A DNA stretch of 64,000 nucleotides from Dehalococcoidales bacterium (GCA_016926115.1 JAFGPF010000064.1:1-64000); one strand, 5' to 3'; counted from the first letter of the stretch, positions 42,763-51,835 are shown. Notes: generated by a model not told the origin, from the letters alone. Translations and numbers: made by a program.

Positions 42763-43683
42763 ATGGCATTACGTCAGTGGATGGTTACCCACGACTGGAT
42801 GGTCAAGCCCACCCAGCAGACGGAGTGGATAGAACGACGGGGTATCCTGGTCTGGATAGCCGAGGTGTTTACCTCGCTGGGGGCCGGGCTCTATCTGGTA
42901 TCCCTTTTCTTTAACAACTGGTGGGGTATGCTGGCTGCCTGGGCGATAATCATGTTCCTTAAATTACCGCCGCACCTTCTTTACTTCGGGAAGCCGCTGC
43001 GGTTCTGGCGGACGCTCATTCCCATTACCGATTCGTGGAAGACCTCATGGTTTACCAGGGGCATCAATTTCACGGTGTACTTTGGCACCGTCGTCTTTTT
43101 CCAGCTTATCGTCACGTACTTCTTCCCCGGCACGGGTTGGGATATCGCTTTGAAAGTGCTGGGGGGCATCTTCGGGTTCCTCGTGGGCATCTACAGCGGG
43201 TTCATCATGAGCTACTGCAAGAGCGTGCCGTTCTGGAATACCGCCATGCTGCCGATAATCATGTTGCTGGCGGGTGTCGCCGACGGCTTCGCGCTGATAC
43301 TGGCGATAGGTATTGTCGATGCCTCGGTGAATATTGCCGCCGTTGAACTCGGTATCCGCATCATACTTGCCGCGAACATCGTCATGATGGGGGCTTATGT
43401 CTGGAACGGCACCTACCAGTCCAATACCGCCAGGTACACCGCCATGCTGCTCGTTAAGGGTAAGCTGGCGGTTCCCTTCTGGCTGGGCGTCGTTGTCATC
43501 GGCATGGTCGTGCCGCTGGGGATTTCCTTCCTGAGCCTGTTTGCCGAGCAGGCGACGACCGGACTGCTGATTGTATCCGTCCTGCTGCATACTGCGGGGG
43601 CGGTGGTGCTCAAGTACGTACTGCTCAAGACGGGTGTGCATACCCCCCTGCTGCCAACGCTGTCATACTCGCATCGATTATAA
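42763..43683 (+). CDS. NrfD/PsrC-like membrane subunit
   Basis: A 306-residue protein with about eight to nine hydrophobic helices. GILVWIAEVFTSLGAGLYLVS is the first NrfD helix, with LKLPPHLLYFGKPLRFWRTL after it; that Leu-Pro-Leu-rich loop with GKP-RFWR is typical for the family. Residues such as SWKTSWFTRG form the next conserved loop. The subunit should bind quinone and exchange electrons with the preceding Fe-S protein. The gene starts 2 bases after the Fe-S gene stop, with GGGGGA upstream. Confidence 0.9.
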   Translation: MALRQWMVTHDWMVKPTQQTEWIERRGILVWIAEVFTSLGAGLYLVSLFFNNWWGMLAAWAIIMFLKLPPHLLYFGKPLRFWRTLIPITDSWKTSWFTRGINFTVYFGTVVFFQLIVTYFFPGTGWDIALKVLGGIFGFLVGIYSGFIMSYCKSVPFWNTAMLPIIMLLAGVADGFALILAIGIVDASVNIAAVELGIRIILAANIVMMGAYVWNGTYQSNTARYTAMLLVKGKLAVPFWLGVVVIGMVVPLGISFLSLFAEQATTGLLIVSVLLHTAGAVVLKYVLLKTGVHTPLLPTLSYSHRL

Positions 43684-43693
43684 GGAGACCGCA

Positions 43694-45937
43694 ATGAGCG
43701 AAAGGAAAATAATCAAGACCACGTGCAAGGGCTGTCACGGCGGCTGCGGTGTCCTGGTGACCGTCGAGGACGGGGTAATCGTTCACGTAGAGGGAAACCC
43801 GGAGTCCGTGACCGACGGCACGATGTGCGCCAAGGGGCTATCCCAGCTTCAGCATGTGAATAATCCATACCGCATTAAGTACCCTATGAAGCGTACCGGG
43901 AAGAAGGGCGAGGGCAGGTGGGAGAGGATAACCTGGGACGAAGCCCTCGATACCATCGCCGATAAAGTAAACGAGGCATGCGATATGTACGGACCCCACA
44001 CCGTCGCCATATCCCAAGGGACGGGCCGGGGGTGTAACCGCTACGTCCACCGCCTGGCGCGCTCGATAGGCTCCGCCAATACCATAACCCCCGGCTACAT
44101 CTGCCACAGTCCACGCATCGGCATTTACGGGCTGGTCACCGGCTACGGCCGGCTTTACTGCGATTACCACGGCTGGGGCGGGCAGTTTCCCAAAACACAG
44201 ATAATCCTGGCCAAGCAGCTGGAAATAAGCAGCGCCGACTCCGAGATGGCGTACTGGTTCATGAAGTCACTCGACCACGTGAAAAACCTGATAGTCATCG
44301 ACCCCCGCGCCACCGCGATGACATCGCGGGCGACCGAGTGGCTACAATTGAGGCCCGGCACCGACGCCGCCCTGCTGCTGGGCATGATGAATGTCATTAT
44401 CCGGGAGGGGCTTTACGATAAAGAATTCGTGGAGAACTGGACCTACGGATTCGATGAACTCAAGGAGCGAGCCGCGGAGTACCCCCTCGAAAAGGTAGAG
44501 GAGATAACCTGGGTCCCGAAGGAAAAGATTGCCCATGCCGCCCGTCTCTTCGCTATCGACACGCCGGGAACGATACAGGTGGGCAGTTCTCTGGAGAGGC
44601 AGGCTAACGCTGGACAGAACATCCGGTGCGTGGTCGACCTGTGCGGCATTACCGGAAACATCGAGCGCCCCGGCAGCATGATGAGCTGGGTCCTGCCGCC
44701 TACAGGACTAATCGAGGACTTTTTTAATGAAATTCCCATTACCCCGGAAATGAAGTCGAAAATCAGGGGTGGGGACATCCACAAGATGGGAGCCGCCCGC
44801 ACCGCCCACTCCGATACCGCTATTAGAGAGATAGCAGAAGGGCACCCGGACAGGATACGCGTCTGGATAGCCATCGCCGGACAGCAGATAGTCCACCTGG
44901 CGTACACGCCGGACGTTATCAAAGCCCACGAGAGTGAAGACCTCTTCCGCGTACAGATAGACTTATTCATGGGGCCGGCGGCGGAGTATGCCGATATCGT
45001 CCTGCCAGCGGCGCATTACCTGGAACTGGACGATATATTTGACATGCACCCCCGTTTCTATATATCCGCTATCAACAAGGCCATCGAGCCACCGGGAGAA
45101 GCCTGGGCGGACAATAAGATAGCCCTGGAGATAGGTAAAAGGGTAGTCCCCGAGCACTGGCCCTGGGATACCGTGGAAGAGATGCTGGATTATCAGTTGA
45201 GGAGAGGCAATATCACCTGGAAGCAGTTCAGCGAACAGATGGAGGTCTCCTGCAAGGGCAAAGACCAGATTTATTATAAGTACAAGACGGACTACTGGCG
45301 GAAGGGTGGGGGATTTCCCACGCCGACCGGCAAGCTTGAGCTGTATTCGACCGTTTTAAAGGATATGGGCTACGACCCTCTGCCGCAGTTCGTCGAGCCG
45401 GGTGAGAGCCCTGTTTCGACTCCTGAAATAGCGGAGGAATACCCGTATGTGCTTACCAGCGGTTACCGCCAGCCGTTCTATTTCCTCGGGCAGTACCGCA
45501 ACATCCCCTGGCTGCGGAGCTTCATGGTCTACCCGACGGCCCAGATAAACCCGGAGACGGCGAAAAAGCACGGGATTGAGGACGGCGACTGGATATGGAT
45601 TGAGTCGCCACGGGGCAGAATCAGGCAGCTTGCCCGGGTCTTCCCCGGCATCGACCCGCGTGTGGTCATGGCTACCGCCAACTGCTTTTATCCCGAGGAG
45701 CCCGGTCCCCTCCACGGATTGACCATATCCAGCCCCAACATGCTTACCTCCAACAAGCACTTCGACCCCATGTACGGCTCGCCGGACCTCACGTGTCTGC
45801 TGTGCCGGATATCGAAGGTGGAAAAGAAAGATTTGAAGGACATTCCGCGCGGGGCTTACCGGCTGCAGGGGTACGAGGGAGATATCGGCACGGTGCCTTT
45901 CGGGCAGGAAGGGAAAAACCGCAAAGGCAAGCGGTAG
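43694..45937 (+). CDS. Catalytic molybdopterin oxidoreductase (Psr/Phs-like)
   Basis: A 747-residue enzyme; the ATG at 43694 (MSERKIIKTT) has AAGGAG upstream, and a frame reaching 43571 would overlap the NrfD-like gene. The 4Fe-4S cysteines are Cys11, Cys14, Cys18 and Cys45. Cys137 in PGYICHSPRIG is the likely Mo ligand. The C-terminal MopB domain includes the VMATANCFYPEEPGP-like block before the end. With the Fe-S and NrfD subunits it forms a typical three-part quinone-linked oxidoreductase, but no Tat signal is present, so the complex may face the cytoplasm. Substrate could be an S, As, Se or organic compound; nothing decides. Confidence 0.9.
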   Translation: MSERKIIKTTCKGCHGGCGVLVTVEDGVIVHVEGNPESVTDGTMCAKGLSQLQHVNNPYRIKYPMKRTGKKGEGRWERITWDEALDTIADKVNEACDMYGPHTVAISQGTGRGCNRYVHRLARSIGSANTITPGYICHSPRIGIYGLVTGYGRLYCDYHGWGGQFPKTQIILAKQLEISSADSEMAYWFMKSLDHVKNLIVIDPRATAMTSRATEWLQLRPGTDAALLLGMMNVIIREGLYDKEFVENWTYGFDELKERAAEYPLEKVEEITWVPKEKIAHAARLFAIDTPGTIQVGSSLERQANAGQNIRCVVDLCGITGNIERPGSMMSWVLPPTGLIEDFFNEIPITPEMKSKIRGGDIHKMGAARTAHSDTAIREIAEGHPDRIRVWIAIAGQQIVHLAYTPDVIKAHESEDLFRVQIDLFMGPAAEYADIVLPAAHYLELDDIFDMHPRFYISAINKAIEPPGEAWADNKIALEIGKRVVPEHWPWDTVEEMLDYQLRRGNITWKQFSEQMEVSCKGKDQIYYKYKTDYWRKGGGFPTPTGKLELYSTVLKDMGYDPLPQFVEPGESPVSTPEIAEEYPYVLTSGYRQPFYFLGQYRNIPWLRSFMVYPTAQINPETAKKHGIEDGDWIWIESPRGRIRQLARVFPGIDPRVVMATANCFYPEEPGPLHGLTISSPNMLTSNKHFDPMYGSPDLTCLLCRISKVEKKDLKDIPRGAYRLQGYEGDIGTVPFGQEGKNRKGKR

Positions 45938-45941
45938 AAGG

Positions 45942-47276
45942 ATGAGTGATAACGAAAAGTTCGACGTAATCGTCGTAGGCGCCGGTCCCGCCGGAACTAC
46001 CGCTGCTTACGTCCTGGCGAAGTCAGGGGCGGAAGTCCTGCTCGTGGAGCGGGGGAACTATCCCGGCGCCAAGAACGTCTTCGGAGGTATCCTGTATACC
46101 CCCGTGCTAAATCGCCTGATGCCGGACTTCTGGGAAGAAGCGCCTGTGGAGAGGCATATCAGGGGCGTGAAGATTTTACTGATATCGGAGAAAAACGCGG
46201 TGTCCGTTGGGGTGGAGAGCGAGGAGCACAATCAGCCTCCTTACAACAACAGCTTCACCGTGTACCGCTCGAAGTTCGATAGCTGGTACGCGCAGAAGGC
46301 ACAGGAAGCCGGGGCGATGCTGGTGACCGATACGGTCGTGGATGATTTACTGTGGGATGGTGTTAAGGTGGCAGGCATAAGGGCACGGGGCGACGAGGGC
46401 GAAGTCCGCGCCGATTGCGTCATTGTTGCCGACGGCGTCAATTCGCTTCTTACCAAGAAAGCCGGATTAAGGAAAGAATACAGGCCCCGCCAGGTATCGC
46501 TGGGGATTAAGGAGATAATCGAACTCCCCCGCGAGGTAATCGAGGAACGGTTCGGTCTCTCGGGCAATGAGGGAGTCGAACTCAAGTACATGGCGGGCGA
46601 CGCCACCAGGGGCATCTGGGGCGGAGGCAATATCTATACGAACCTGGAGACGCTGTCCGTAGTCACCTGGACCTGCCTCGACCCCCTGACGGTAAACCGG
46701 CAAAAGGCGGCGGAAATCATGGAGCACTTCAAGGCGCACCCGTTCGTCAGGAACTATATCCGGGACGGTAAGACCGTGGAGTACCAGGCGCACCTGGCGC
46801 CGGACGGTGGTTACGATTTCACCCCGGAGTATTATACGAATGGGCTGCTTATCGCCGGCGACGCCGCGCGTTTCCTCAACGCCTCGATACATTACGAGGG
46901 CACCAATTTCGCCATGGCGTCCGGCGAGGCGGCGGCTCAGACGGTGCTGGAAGCGAAGAAGGCCGGCGATTATTCAGCAAAAAGCCTTTCTCTCTACCGG
47001 AAGCTGCTCAACGACAGCTTCGTTATGAAAGACCTCAAGCGCTATCGCAAGATGAACCGGTTTGCGGAAGCCTGTCCCGAATTTTTCAACGGTTACTTCG
47101 ATGCCATAACGCAGGTTGCCGTGGACTATTTTGCGGTAAAGGAGATGCCCAAGAGGATGCAGGAGTGGCGGATGATATGGGACTTCCGCAAAAACCTGCG
47201 CCGGGCGACCGGTTCCAGGTTCCCGCTGCTCGGGTTTATCTGGAAATCTCTCAAAGGAGCGATATCGTTCTTATGA
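45942..47276 (+). CDS. FixC-like electron-transfer flavoprotein dehydrogenase
   Basis: A 444-residue FAD protein of the FixC/ETF-quinone oxidoreductase family. The FAD site is DVIVVGAGPAGTTAAYVLAKSG; the next conserved blocks are YPGAKNVFGGILY and, later, GLLIAGDAARFLNASIHYEGTNFAMASG. Such proteins pass electrons from ETF or another donor to quinone together with FixX. AGAAGG directly abuts the ATG, so translation is probably coupled to the previous gene (4 bases apart). No FixA/FixB (ETF) genes are in the window, so the donor is unknown and may be the neighbouring molybdoenzyme system. Confidence 0.9.
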   Translation: MSDNEKFDVIVVGAGPAGTTAAYVLAKSGAEVLLVERGNYPGAKNVFGGILYTPVLNRLMPDFWEEAPVERHIRGVKILLISEKNAVSVGVESEEHNQPPYNNSFTVYRSKFDSWYAQKAQEAGAMLVTDTVVDDLLWDGVKVAGIRARGDEGEVRADCVIVADGVNSLLTKKAGLRKEYRPRQVSLGIKEIIELPREVIEERFGLSGNEGVELKYMAGDATRGIWGGGNIYTNLETLSVVTWTCLDPLTVNRQKAAEIMEHFKAHPFVRNYIRDGKTVEYQAHLAPDGGYDFTPEYYTNGLLIAGDAARFLNASIHYEGTNFAMASGEAAAQTVLEAKKAGDYSAKSLSLYRKLLNDSFVMKDLKRYRKMNRFAEACPEFFNGYFDAITQVAVDYFAVKEMPKRMQEWRMIWDFRKNLRRATGSRFPLLGFIWKSLKGAISFL

Positions 47277-47542
47277 AAACCGATGACAAGCTTGCACTCG
47301 ATTTATTTCACGTCGATAAAGAGCCGCATATAAAGGTCGACCACGAGATATGCCGGGCTTGCCCGCACAAGCTGTGCACGTACGTATGCCCGGCGGAAAA
47401 TTATACGCTCAACGGCGAAGATGATATTACCTTCTCCTGGGAGGGCTGCCTAGAATGCGGCACCTGCCGTATCGTCTGCGACCGAGGCGCGCTGACCTGG
47501 GAGTACCCGCGGGGCGGTTACGGGATTAGCTATAAATTCTAA
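47273..47542 (+). CDS. FixX-like ferredoxin
   Basis: An 89-residue ferredoxin-like protein. The start ATG at 47273 overlaps the FixC-like stop codon (ATGA). Cysteines occur as ICRACPHKLCTYVCPAENY and CLECGTCRIVCDRGAL, as in FixX. In the family it contributes an Fe-S cluster to the FixC subunit for quinone reduction. It completes the FixCX pair. Confidence 0.9.
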   Translation: MKTDDKLALDLFHVDKEPHIKVDHEICRACPHKLCTYVCPAENYTLNGEDDITFSWEGCLECGTCRIVCDRGALTWEYPRGGYGISYKF

Positions 47543-47546
47543 AGCG

Positions 47547-48461
47547 ATGATGAAGATTATAACGAACATACAGTCGTCAGCCAGCCAACTCGACCTGAGC
47601 TTCGGGGACAGGGTGGGGGGATTCGTGTCTCTAATACGCCCCGTCTTTTTTGTCCTGACACCTGTGAACGCTGCTGCTGCGGTCGTACTCGCGCTGGGGG
47701 GCTTTCCCGCGCCGGCAAAGTGCGTTTTCGGCTTTCTTGCCGTGGCTTTCGCATCATGTGCCGTCAATGTCTTTAACGATTACGTAGACCGGGAAAGAGA
47801 TAAAACTGTCTGGCCCCACCGTCCCATACCGGGTGGAAGAGTAAAGTCTAACGAAGCTTTACTCGTGGCAATCGTGTCTCTGACTGTAAGCCTGACCATT
47901 ACCTGGTTTGCATTCAATCCTGCGACGTTCTATATCCTCCTGCTGGCGATGGTGCTGGGCGGGCTGTATTCTGTTTATCTGAGGGATAGAATCGGATACC
48001 TGTCGCTACCGCCAATCGTGGGTTTAATTTACCTGGGGGGCTGGGCGGCGTTTTCTCCGGGGACGCTGTTTACCAGCTGGCTGCCATGGTACCTCTATCT
48101 AATCGGTGTCGTCTGGCAGACGGCGCATATCATGATTTACTACCCATTGCACGTGGTACCCGGCAGGGAAAATCCCCGGGCTTTGATTTTCAGACCTTCA
48201 GCGCGTACTGCCGTAATAACAGGAATTGTTTTCACGGTTCTCACCATTTTATCGGGGGGGTTATTACCGCTGGCGGCGTCCGATCTGGGCGTACTCTACG
48301 TGGTACTAGTGATAGCCGCCGGTATTTATGCTTTAGTGAGTGGATTTAAATTTTATAAGGATACTAAGGAGAGAAAACGGGGAGTCGCGGCGTTTACAGC
48401 GCTGTCAGTGTTCCGACTGGTCATTTCAGCGGCGATACTGATTTCTATTCTGGTGACATAG
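47547..48461 (+). CDS. UbiA-family prenyltransferase
   Basis: A 304-residue membrane protein with about eight helices. The first Asp-rich motif is clear: NVFNDYVDRERD (N-x3-D-x3-D), with VWPHRPIPGG just after, the classic NDYxDxExD-RP-P-G layout of UbiA, MenA and related enzymes. The second Asp motif (usually D-x3-D before the last third) is not evident; the matching loop reads YPLHVVPGRENPRAL. The substrate may therefore be unusual, or the enzyme may not use a standard polyprenyl diphosphate. Its place after FixCX and before two radical SAM proteins and a methyltransferase suggests a quinone-type or lipid cofactor pathway. Confidence 0.85.
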   Translation: MMKIITNIQSSASQLDLSFGDRVGGFVSLIRPVFFVLTPVNAAAAVVLALGGFPAPAKCVFGFLAVAFASCAVNVFNDYVDRERDKTVWPHRPIPGGRVKSNEALLVAIVSLTVSLTITWFAFNPATFYILLLAMVLGGLYSVYLRDRIGYLSLPPIVGLIYLGGWAAFSPGTLFTSWLPWYLYLIGVVWQTAHIMIYYPLHVVPGRENPRALIFRPSARTAVITGIVFTVLTILSGGLLPLAASDLGVLYVVLVIAAGIYALVSGFKFYKDTKERKRGVAAFTALSVFRLVISAAILISILVT

Positions 48462-48465
48462 ACAA

Positions 48466-49632
48466 ATGAAGCAAACGGTTGACCTAATTAAGAACGGGAC
48501 TTTAAGCAGGACGGACTCCGTATCCAGGAAAAAAGCCGAGTTGCAGTCGAGGGGCGTGCGTATCCCGCCGGAGTTAATCGATGAGCTGGAAGCAAGATAC
48601 AACGCTCCATCGGTAGGGACCGGCAGGATGGTGCTGTGCCTGGAATCGCCGGCGGGAGACGGGGAATTGATTCCCGTCTTCATCGTCAACGGCAAGCGGT
48701 CGGAGTATTCGGCCCTGCATATGGTCAGAAGCGGCGGCGGGAGATACGAAGTATGGGCGGACGACGAAAAATACACGGACGTTACCCTGCTACCCCGCCC
48801 GGAATTTTATAACAACATCACCGAAAGCGGCGTACCTATGCACAAGTTGGCGGTTATCGTGGGACCGGGACATATGCGCTCGGTGGTAAACCAGCGGTGT
48901 CATTACCAGGAAATCGGCAAGCCGTGTAAGTTCTGCGCGGTGCGTCACTGGTGGGACGCCGATATCGAGAAAACGACCGTGGAAATTGCCGGAGTCGTGG
49001 CGGCGGGTGTCGAAGAAGGTGTGGTCAAGCACATATCCCTGACCACCGCTACCCTGAACACGCAGGATAAGGGGCTGCGGCAGCTTGTAGAAACCGCCCG
49101 TCTCATACGTGCGAGGGTGAATATCCCCGTCATGCTGGAGTTTGAGCCTATTTATAATTTACCTCTGCTAGATTCGCTTTTAAGAGAGGCAAAATGGGCG
49201 GGAGTCACCACCGTTTCCTGCAATGTAGAGTGTTTCGATGCAAGCCTGCGACCGGCAATCATGCCGATAAAAGGCATGATACCCGTATCCACCTATATAA
49301 GGACCTGGGATAAATCCCTTGATATTTTCGGGGAAAACGAAGTTTTCACGGTGGCAATCGCCGGAATAGGTGAAGATGAGGGGTTACTTCTACGCGGTAT
49401 CGAACTGGCCGCTTCGCGCGGCGTCATGACCTTCCTGGTGCCGCACAGTCCGGCAATAGGGGCGGTCTACGAAGACATGGAAGCGCCGACCGCCGACCGC
49501 ATGCTGGCTCTCTATGAGAGGGCAGCGAATATTTACGAAAAATACGGACTGGACATCCGCGCCTGCCGGGCGGGGTGCGTGCGGGGTGGGGGTTTCAGCG
49601 CGATAAAGGATGTCGCCAGGTTCGGAATATAG
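48466..49632 (+). CDS. Radical SAM protein, wide CX8CX2C cluster motif (paralogue 1)
   Basis: A 388-residue protein. Cys145, Cys154 and Cys157 in RCHYQEIGKPCKFC give CX8CX2C, wider than the common CX3CX2C but of the same kind as the extended motifs seen in some radical SAM proteins such as Elp3. A conserved GVPMHKLAVIVGPGHMRSVVNQ stretch precedes it. A TIM-barrel core follows, with LEFEPIYNLPLLDSLL and CNVECFDASLRPAIMPIKG. The C-terminus has a Cys pair (DIRACRAGCVRGG). It is about 45-50% similar by eye to the next gene product. Reaction unknown. Confidence 0.85.
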   Translation: MKQTVDLIKNGTLSRTDSVSRKKAELQSRGVRIPPELIDELEARYNAPSVGTGRMVLCLESPAGDGELIPVFIVNGKRSEYSALHMVRSGGGRYEVWADDEKYTDVTLLPRPEFYNNITESGVPMHKLAVIVGPGHMRSVVNQRCHYQEIGKPCKFCAVRHWWDADIEKTTVEIAGVVAAGVEEGVVKHISLTTATLNTQDKGLRQLVETARLIRARVNIPVMLEFEPIYNLPLLDSLLREAKWAGVTTVSCNVECFDASLRPAIMPIKGMIPVSTYIRTWDKSLDIFGENEVFTVAIAGIGEDEGLLLRGIELAASRGVMTFLVPHSPAIGAVYEDMEAPTADRMLALYERAANIYEKYGLDIRACRAGCVRGGGFSAIKDVARFGI

Positions 49633-49658
49633 ATAAAACGAGAGGAGAAATAGAAACC

Positions 49659-50783
49659 ATGTATAAGACAGCAGTGACAACTTATACGGATGAGTTCGGA
49701 GTACTGGGCAGGAAGAAGTCAGAATTACAGGCGCACGGGGTGATAGTGCCGCCGGAACTGCAGGAAGAACTGGAAAGGGACTGGAACGCCCCGGCGATTA
49801 AAAGGGGGAGGTTCGTCTTCCTGCTGGAGCAGCCGCTGACCGGACTCTATACCACCGTGCTTATCATCAACGGCAAGTTTTCAGCTAAATCGCCGTTTCA
49901 TGTGGTGAAGTCCGCTTCCGGCGGGTATGAAATCCGGGAGAACGACGAGAAATTCACGGATATAGCCATGATGCCCCGACCGGCATATTACGATATGACC
50001 ACCAGCGACGGCGTTCCGATGAGCGATGTCGCCGTCATCGGCGAGCCGGACCACCTGCGTTCCGTCCTGAACCAGCGGTGCGGCTACCAGCAAATCAGTA
50101 AAGGCTGCAAGTTCTGCGCGATAGAAAGCTGGTGGGCGGGCTACATGGACAAGACCCCCGCACAGGTCGCCGAGGTTGCCGCGGCCGCCTACGGGGAAGG
50201 GGTGGCAAACCACGTAACCCTCAGCACTGGCACCAGGCTCACTCGCGGTAAGGGACTGGAAGACCTGGTGGAAGCCGCCCGACTTATTCACGAAAAAGCC
50301 GACGTTACCAAGACACTTAATTTCGAGCCCCTGGCGGATATCCCGCTGCTGGAATCGCTTTTACTAGAGGGCAAAGCGTACGGAGCGACTACCGCCCTGT
50401 GCAATATCGAGTGCTTCGACGTAAGCCTCCGGGAAGACATCATGCCCATGAAGGGCAAAAATACGATTGACGACTACAAGAGGGTGTGGCGGAAGTGCAC
50501 GGATATCTTCGACCATAACGAGGTCTATACGATGGTCATCGCCGGACTGGGCGAAGACGACGAGTCGGTCCTCCGGGGCGTCGAGCTTGCCGCCTCGGTG
50601 GGGGTGGTGGCGTCGATAGTCCCCTTTACGCCGATGTTGAACTCCGCTTACGAAGACAGGGAGCCACCGGAGGTGTCACGGATGCAGTATCTCTATGAAG
50701 CTGCCCTGCCCATCTACGAGAGGTACGGACTGAAGCTTTACGGCGGTACCGGCGGAATATTTACCTCTCTGAAAGGAATGTGA
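49659..50783 (+). CDS. Radical SAM protein, wide CX8CX2C cluster motif (paralogue 2)
   Basis: A 374-residue protein; the ATG at 49659 has AGGAG upstream. Cysteines 141, 150 and 153 in RCGYQQISKGCKFC repeat the CX8CX2C spacing of the preceding gene. Shared blocks include DGVPMSDVAVIGEPDHLRSV, LNFEPLADIPLLESLL and CNIECFDVSLREDIMPMKGK. It lacks the C-terminal Cys pair of paralogue 1. Tandem genes with the same unusual motif suggest a two-step or heterodimeric reaction on one compound. The methyltransferase gene begins 8 bases downstream, possibly coupled. Confidence 0.85.
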   Translation: MYKTAVTTYTDEFGVLGRKKSELQAHGVIVPPELQEELERDWNAPAIKRGRFVFLLEQPLTGLYTTVLIINGKFSAKSPFHVVKSASGGYEIRENDEKFTDIAMMPRPAYYDMTTSDGVPMSDVAVIGEPDHLRSVLNQRCGYQQISKGCKFCAIESWWAGYMDKTPAQVAEVAAAAYGEGVANHVTLSTGTRLTRGKGLEDLVEAARLIHEKADVTKTLNFEPLADIPLLESLLLEGKAYGATTALCNIECFDVSLREDIMPMKGKNTIDDYKRVWRKCTDIFDHNEVYTMVIAGLGEDDESVLRGVELAASVGVVASIVPFTPMLNSAYEDREPPEVSRMQYLYEAALPIYERYGLKLYGGTGGIFTSLKGM

Positions 50784-50791
50784 GGGATATT

Positions 50792-51475
50792 ATGGGTGGC
50801 AGAATACCCCTGACCGAAGAACCCATTGGTGATGCGGACGCCGTTATCCAGTACGATAAGGGCGCCCGACTCTACATGATGCCCGAGTATAAGTATTTCG
50901 TGGGAAAGGTGCTTAAGAGGGGCATCAGGAGCGGCAGGGTGCTGGACGTCGGAACGGGGTCCGGTCGGCTGGCTATAGAACTGGCTAAGGCTAAGAACTG
51001 CTATTTTGATATCGTCGCCGTGGATATCTCCGCGAACATGATACGTAAGGCGAAAGAAAACGCCCGGCGCGCCGGCGTTGAAGATAAGATTAAGTTCATG
51101 GTCGGCACGGCGGCGGCGCTGCCCTTCGCCGACGATTCCTTCGATATCGTCGTCAGCTACGCCTCACTGCACCACTGGTTTGAGCCGGTGACCGTCCTGA
51201 ACGAGGTCGCCAGAGTCACCCACGAGGATGGACTTGCCGTTATCCGCGATAATAAAAGGGTCTACCAGAATCCGGCCTGGAAAGCCGTAATATGGGTGAT
51301 GACCCGGTTTATGAACCGGCGGCACCGGGAAAACTGGCCTAAAGCAATACTGGCGAGCTATACCGTCCCGGAGGTGCGGGAGATGGTGAGTCGGTCGCGT
51401 CTTCACGACTGCAAGGTAAGCAGCGACTTCGTATTCATCGACCTTTGTATAGAATCGTCCGGGAGGAAGGGATGA
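50792..51475 (+). CDS. Class I SAM methyltransferase (UbiE/Methyltransf_11-like)
   Basis: A 227-residue SAM-dependent methyltransferase. The SAM-binding loop is VLDVGTGSGRLAIELAK; the acidic end of strand 2 is VAVDISANMIRKAKENA; motif IV is DDSFDIVVSYASLHHWFEP. These match UbiE-like enzymes that methylate quinone rings or other small molecules. ATG at 50792 has GAGGG upstream; a GTG at 50780 that overlaps the previous stop is an alternative. It follows the UbiA and radical SAM genes in the same transcript. Confidence 0.85.
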   Translation: MGGRIPLTEEPIGDADAVIQYDKGARLYMMPEYKYFVGKVLKRGIRSGRVLDVGTGSGRLAIELAKAKNCYFDIVAVDISANMIRKAKENARRAGVEDKIKFMVGTAAALPFADDSFDIVVSYASLHHWFEPVTVLNEVARVTHEDGLAVIRDNKRVYQNPAWKAVIWVMTRFMNRRHRENWPKAILASYTVPEVREMVSRSRLHDCKVSSDFVFIDLCIESSGRKG

Positions 51476-51789
51476 GCCATATAGCCGAAAATTCATACCT
51501 GTGCCATCAGTGCGGCAATATCTTCAGGGCATCTCCGGCGGAGGAAGTTACGTGCCCGCAGTGCGGGGGTCCGCAAACGCGGGAACTGGCGTCGTGGGTG
51601 CCGCTGGGTTCCGATTTAGCAGAAACTCAAGCCACGTGGCAGTACGAGTGCCAGCAGTGTAAGGAACAGTTCGAGCTGCCGGTGCCTGCCAGCCCTTCGC
51701 AGGAAAGGACTATCAGGTGCCCCGTCTGCAAGGGCGGGCATATCCACCGGCTGACACTTTCCGGCTACGAGCCGCTGTATTGCGGCTGA
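51472..51789 (+). CDS. Double zinc-ribbon protein
   Basis: A 105-residue protein whose ATG overlaps the methyltransferase stop (ATGA). Two zinc-ribbon units are visible: CHQCGNIF with CPQCGGPQ, then CQQCKEQFE with CPVCKGGH, joined by ELASWVPLGSDLAETQATWQ. A final Cys is in LYCG. Such proteins hold structural zinc or bind metal and partners; the family is not one I can name. It is the last gene of the plus-strand run beginning at 42101. Confidence 0.75.
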   Translation: MSHIAENSYLCHQCGNIFRASPAEEVTCPQCGGPQTRELASWVPLGSDLAETQATWQYECQQCKEQFELPVPASPSQERTIRCPVCKGGHIHRLTLSGYEPLYCG

Positions 51790-51835
51790 TAGCGGGTTGA
51801 ATGAAGCCGTGAGCTTCCACGACCAGGAAAGTGAT

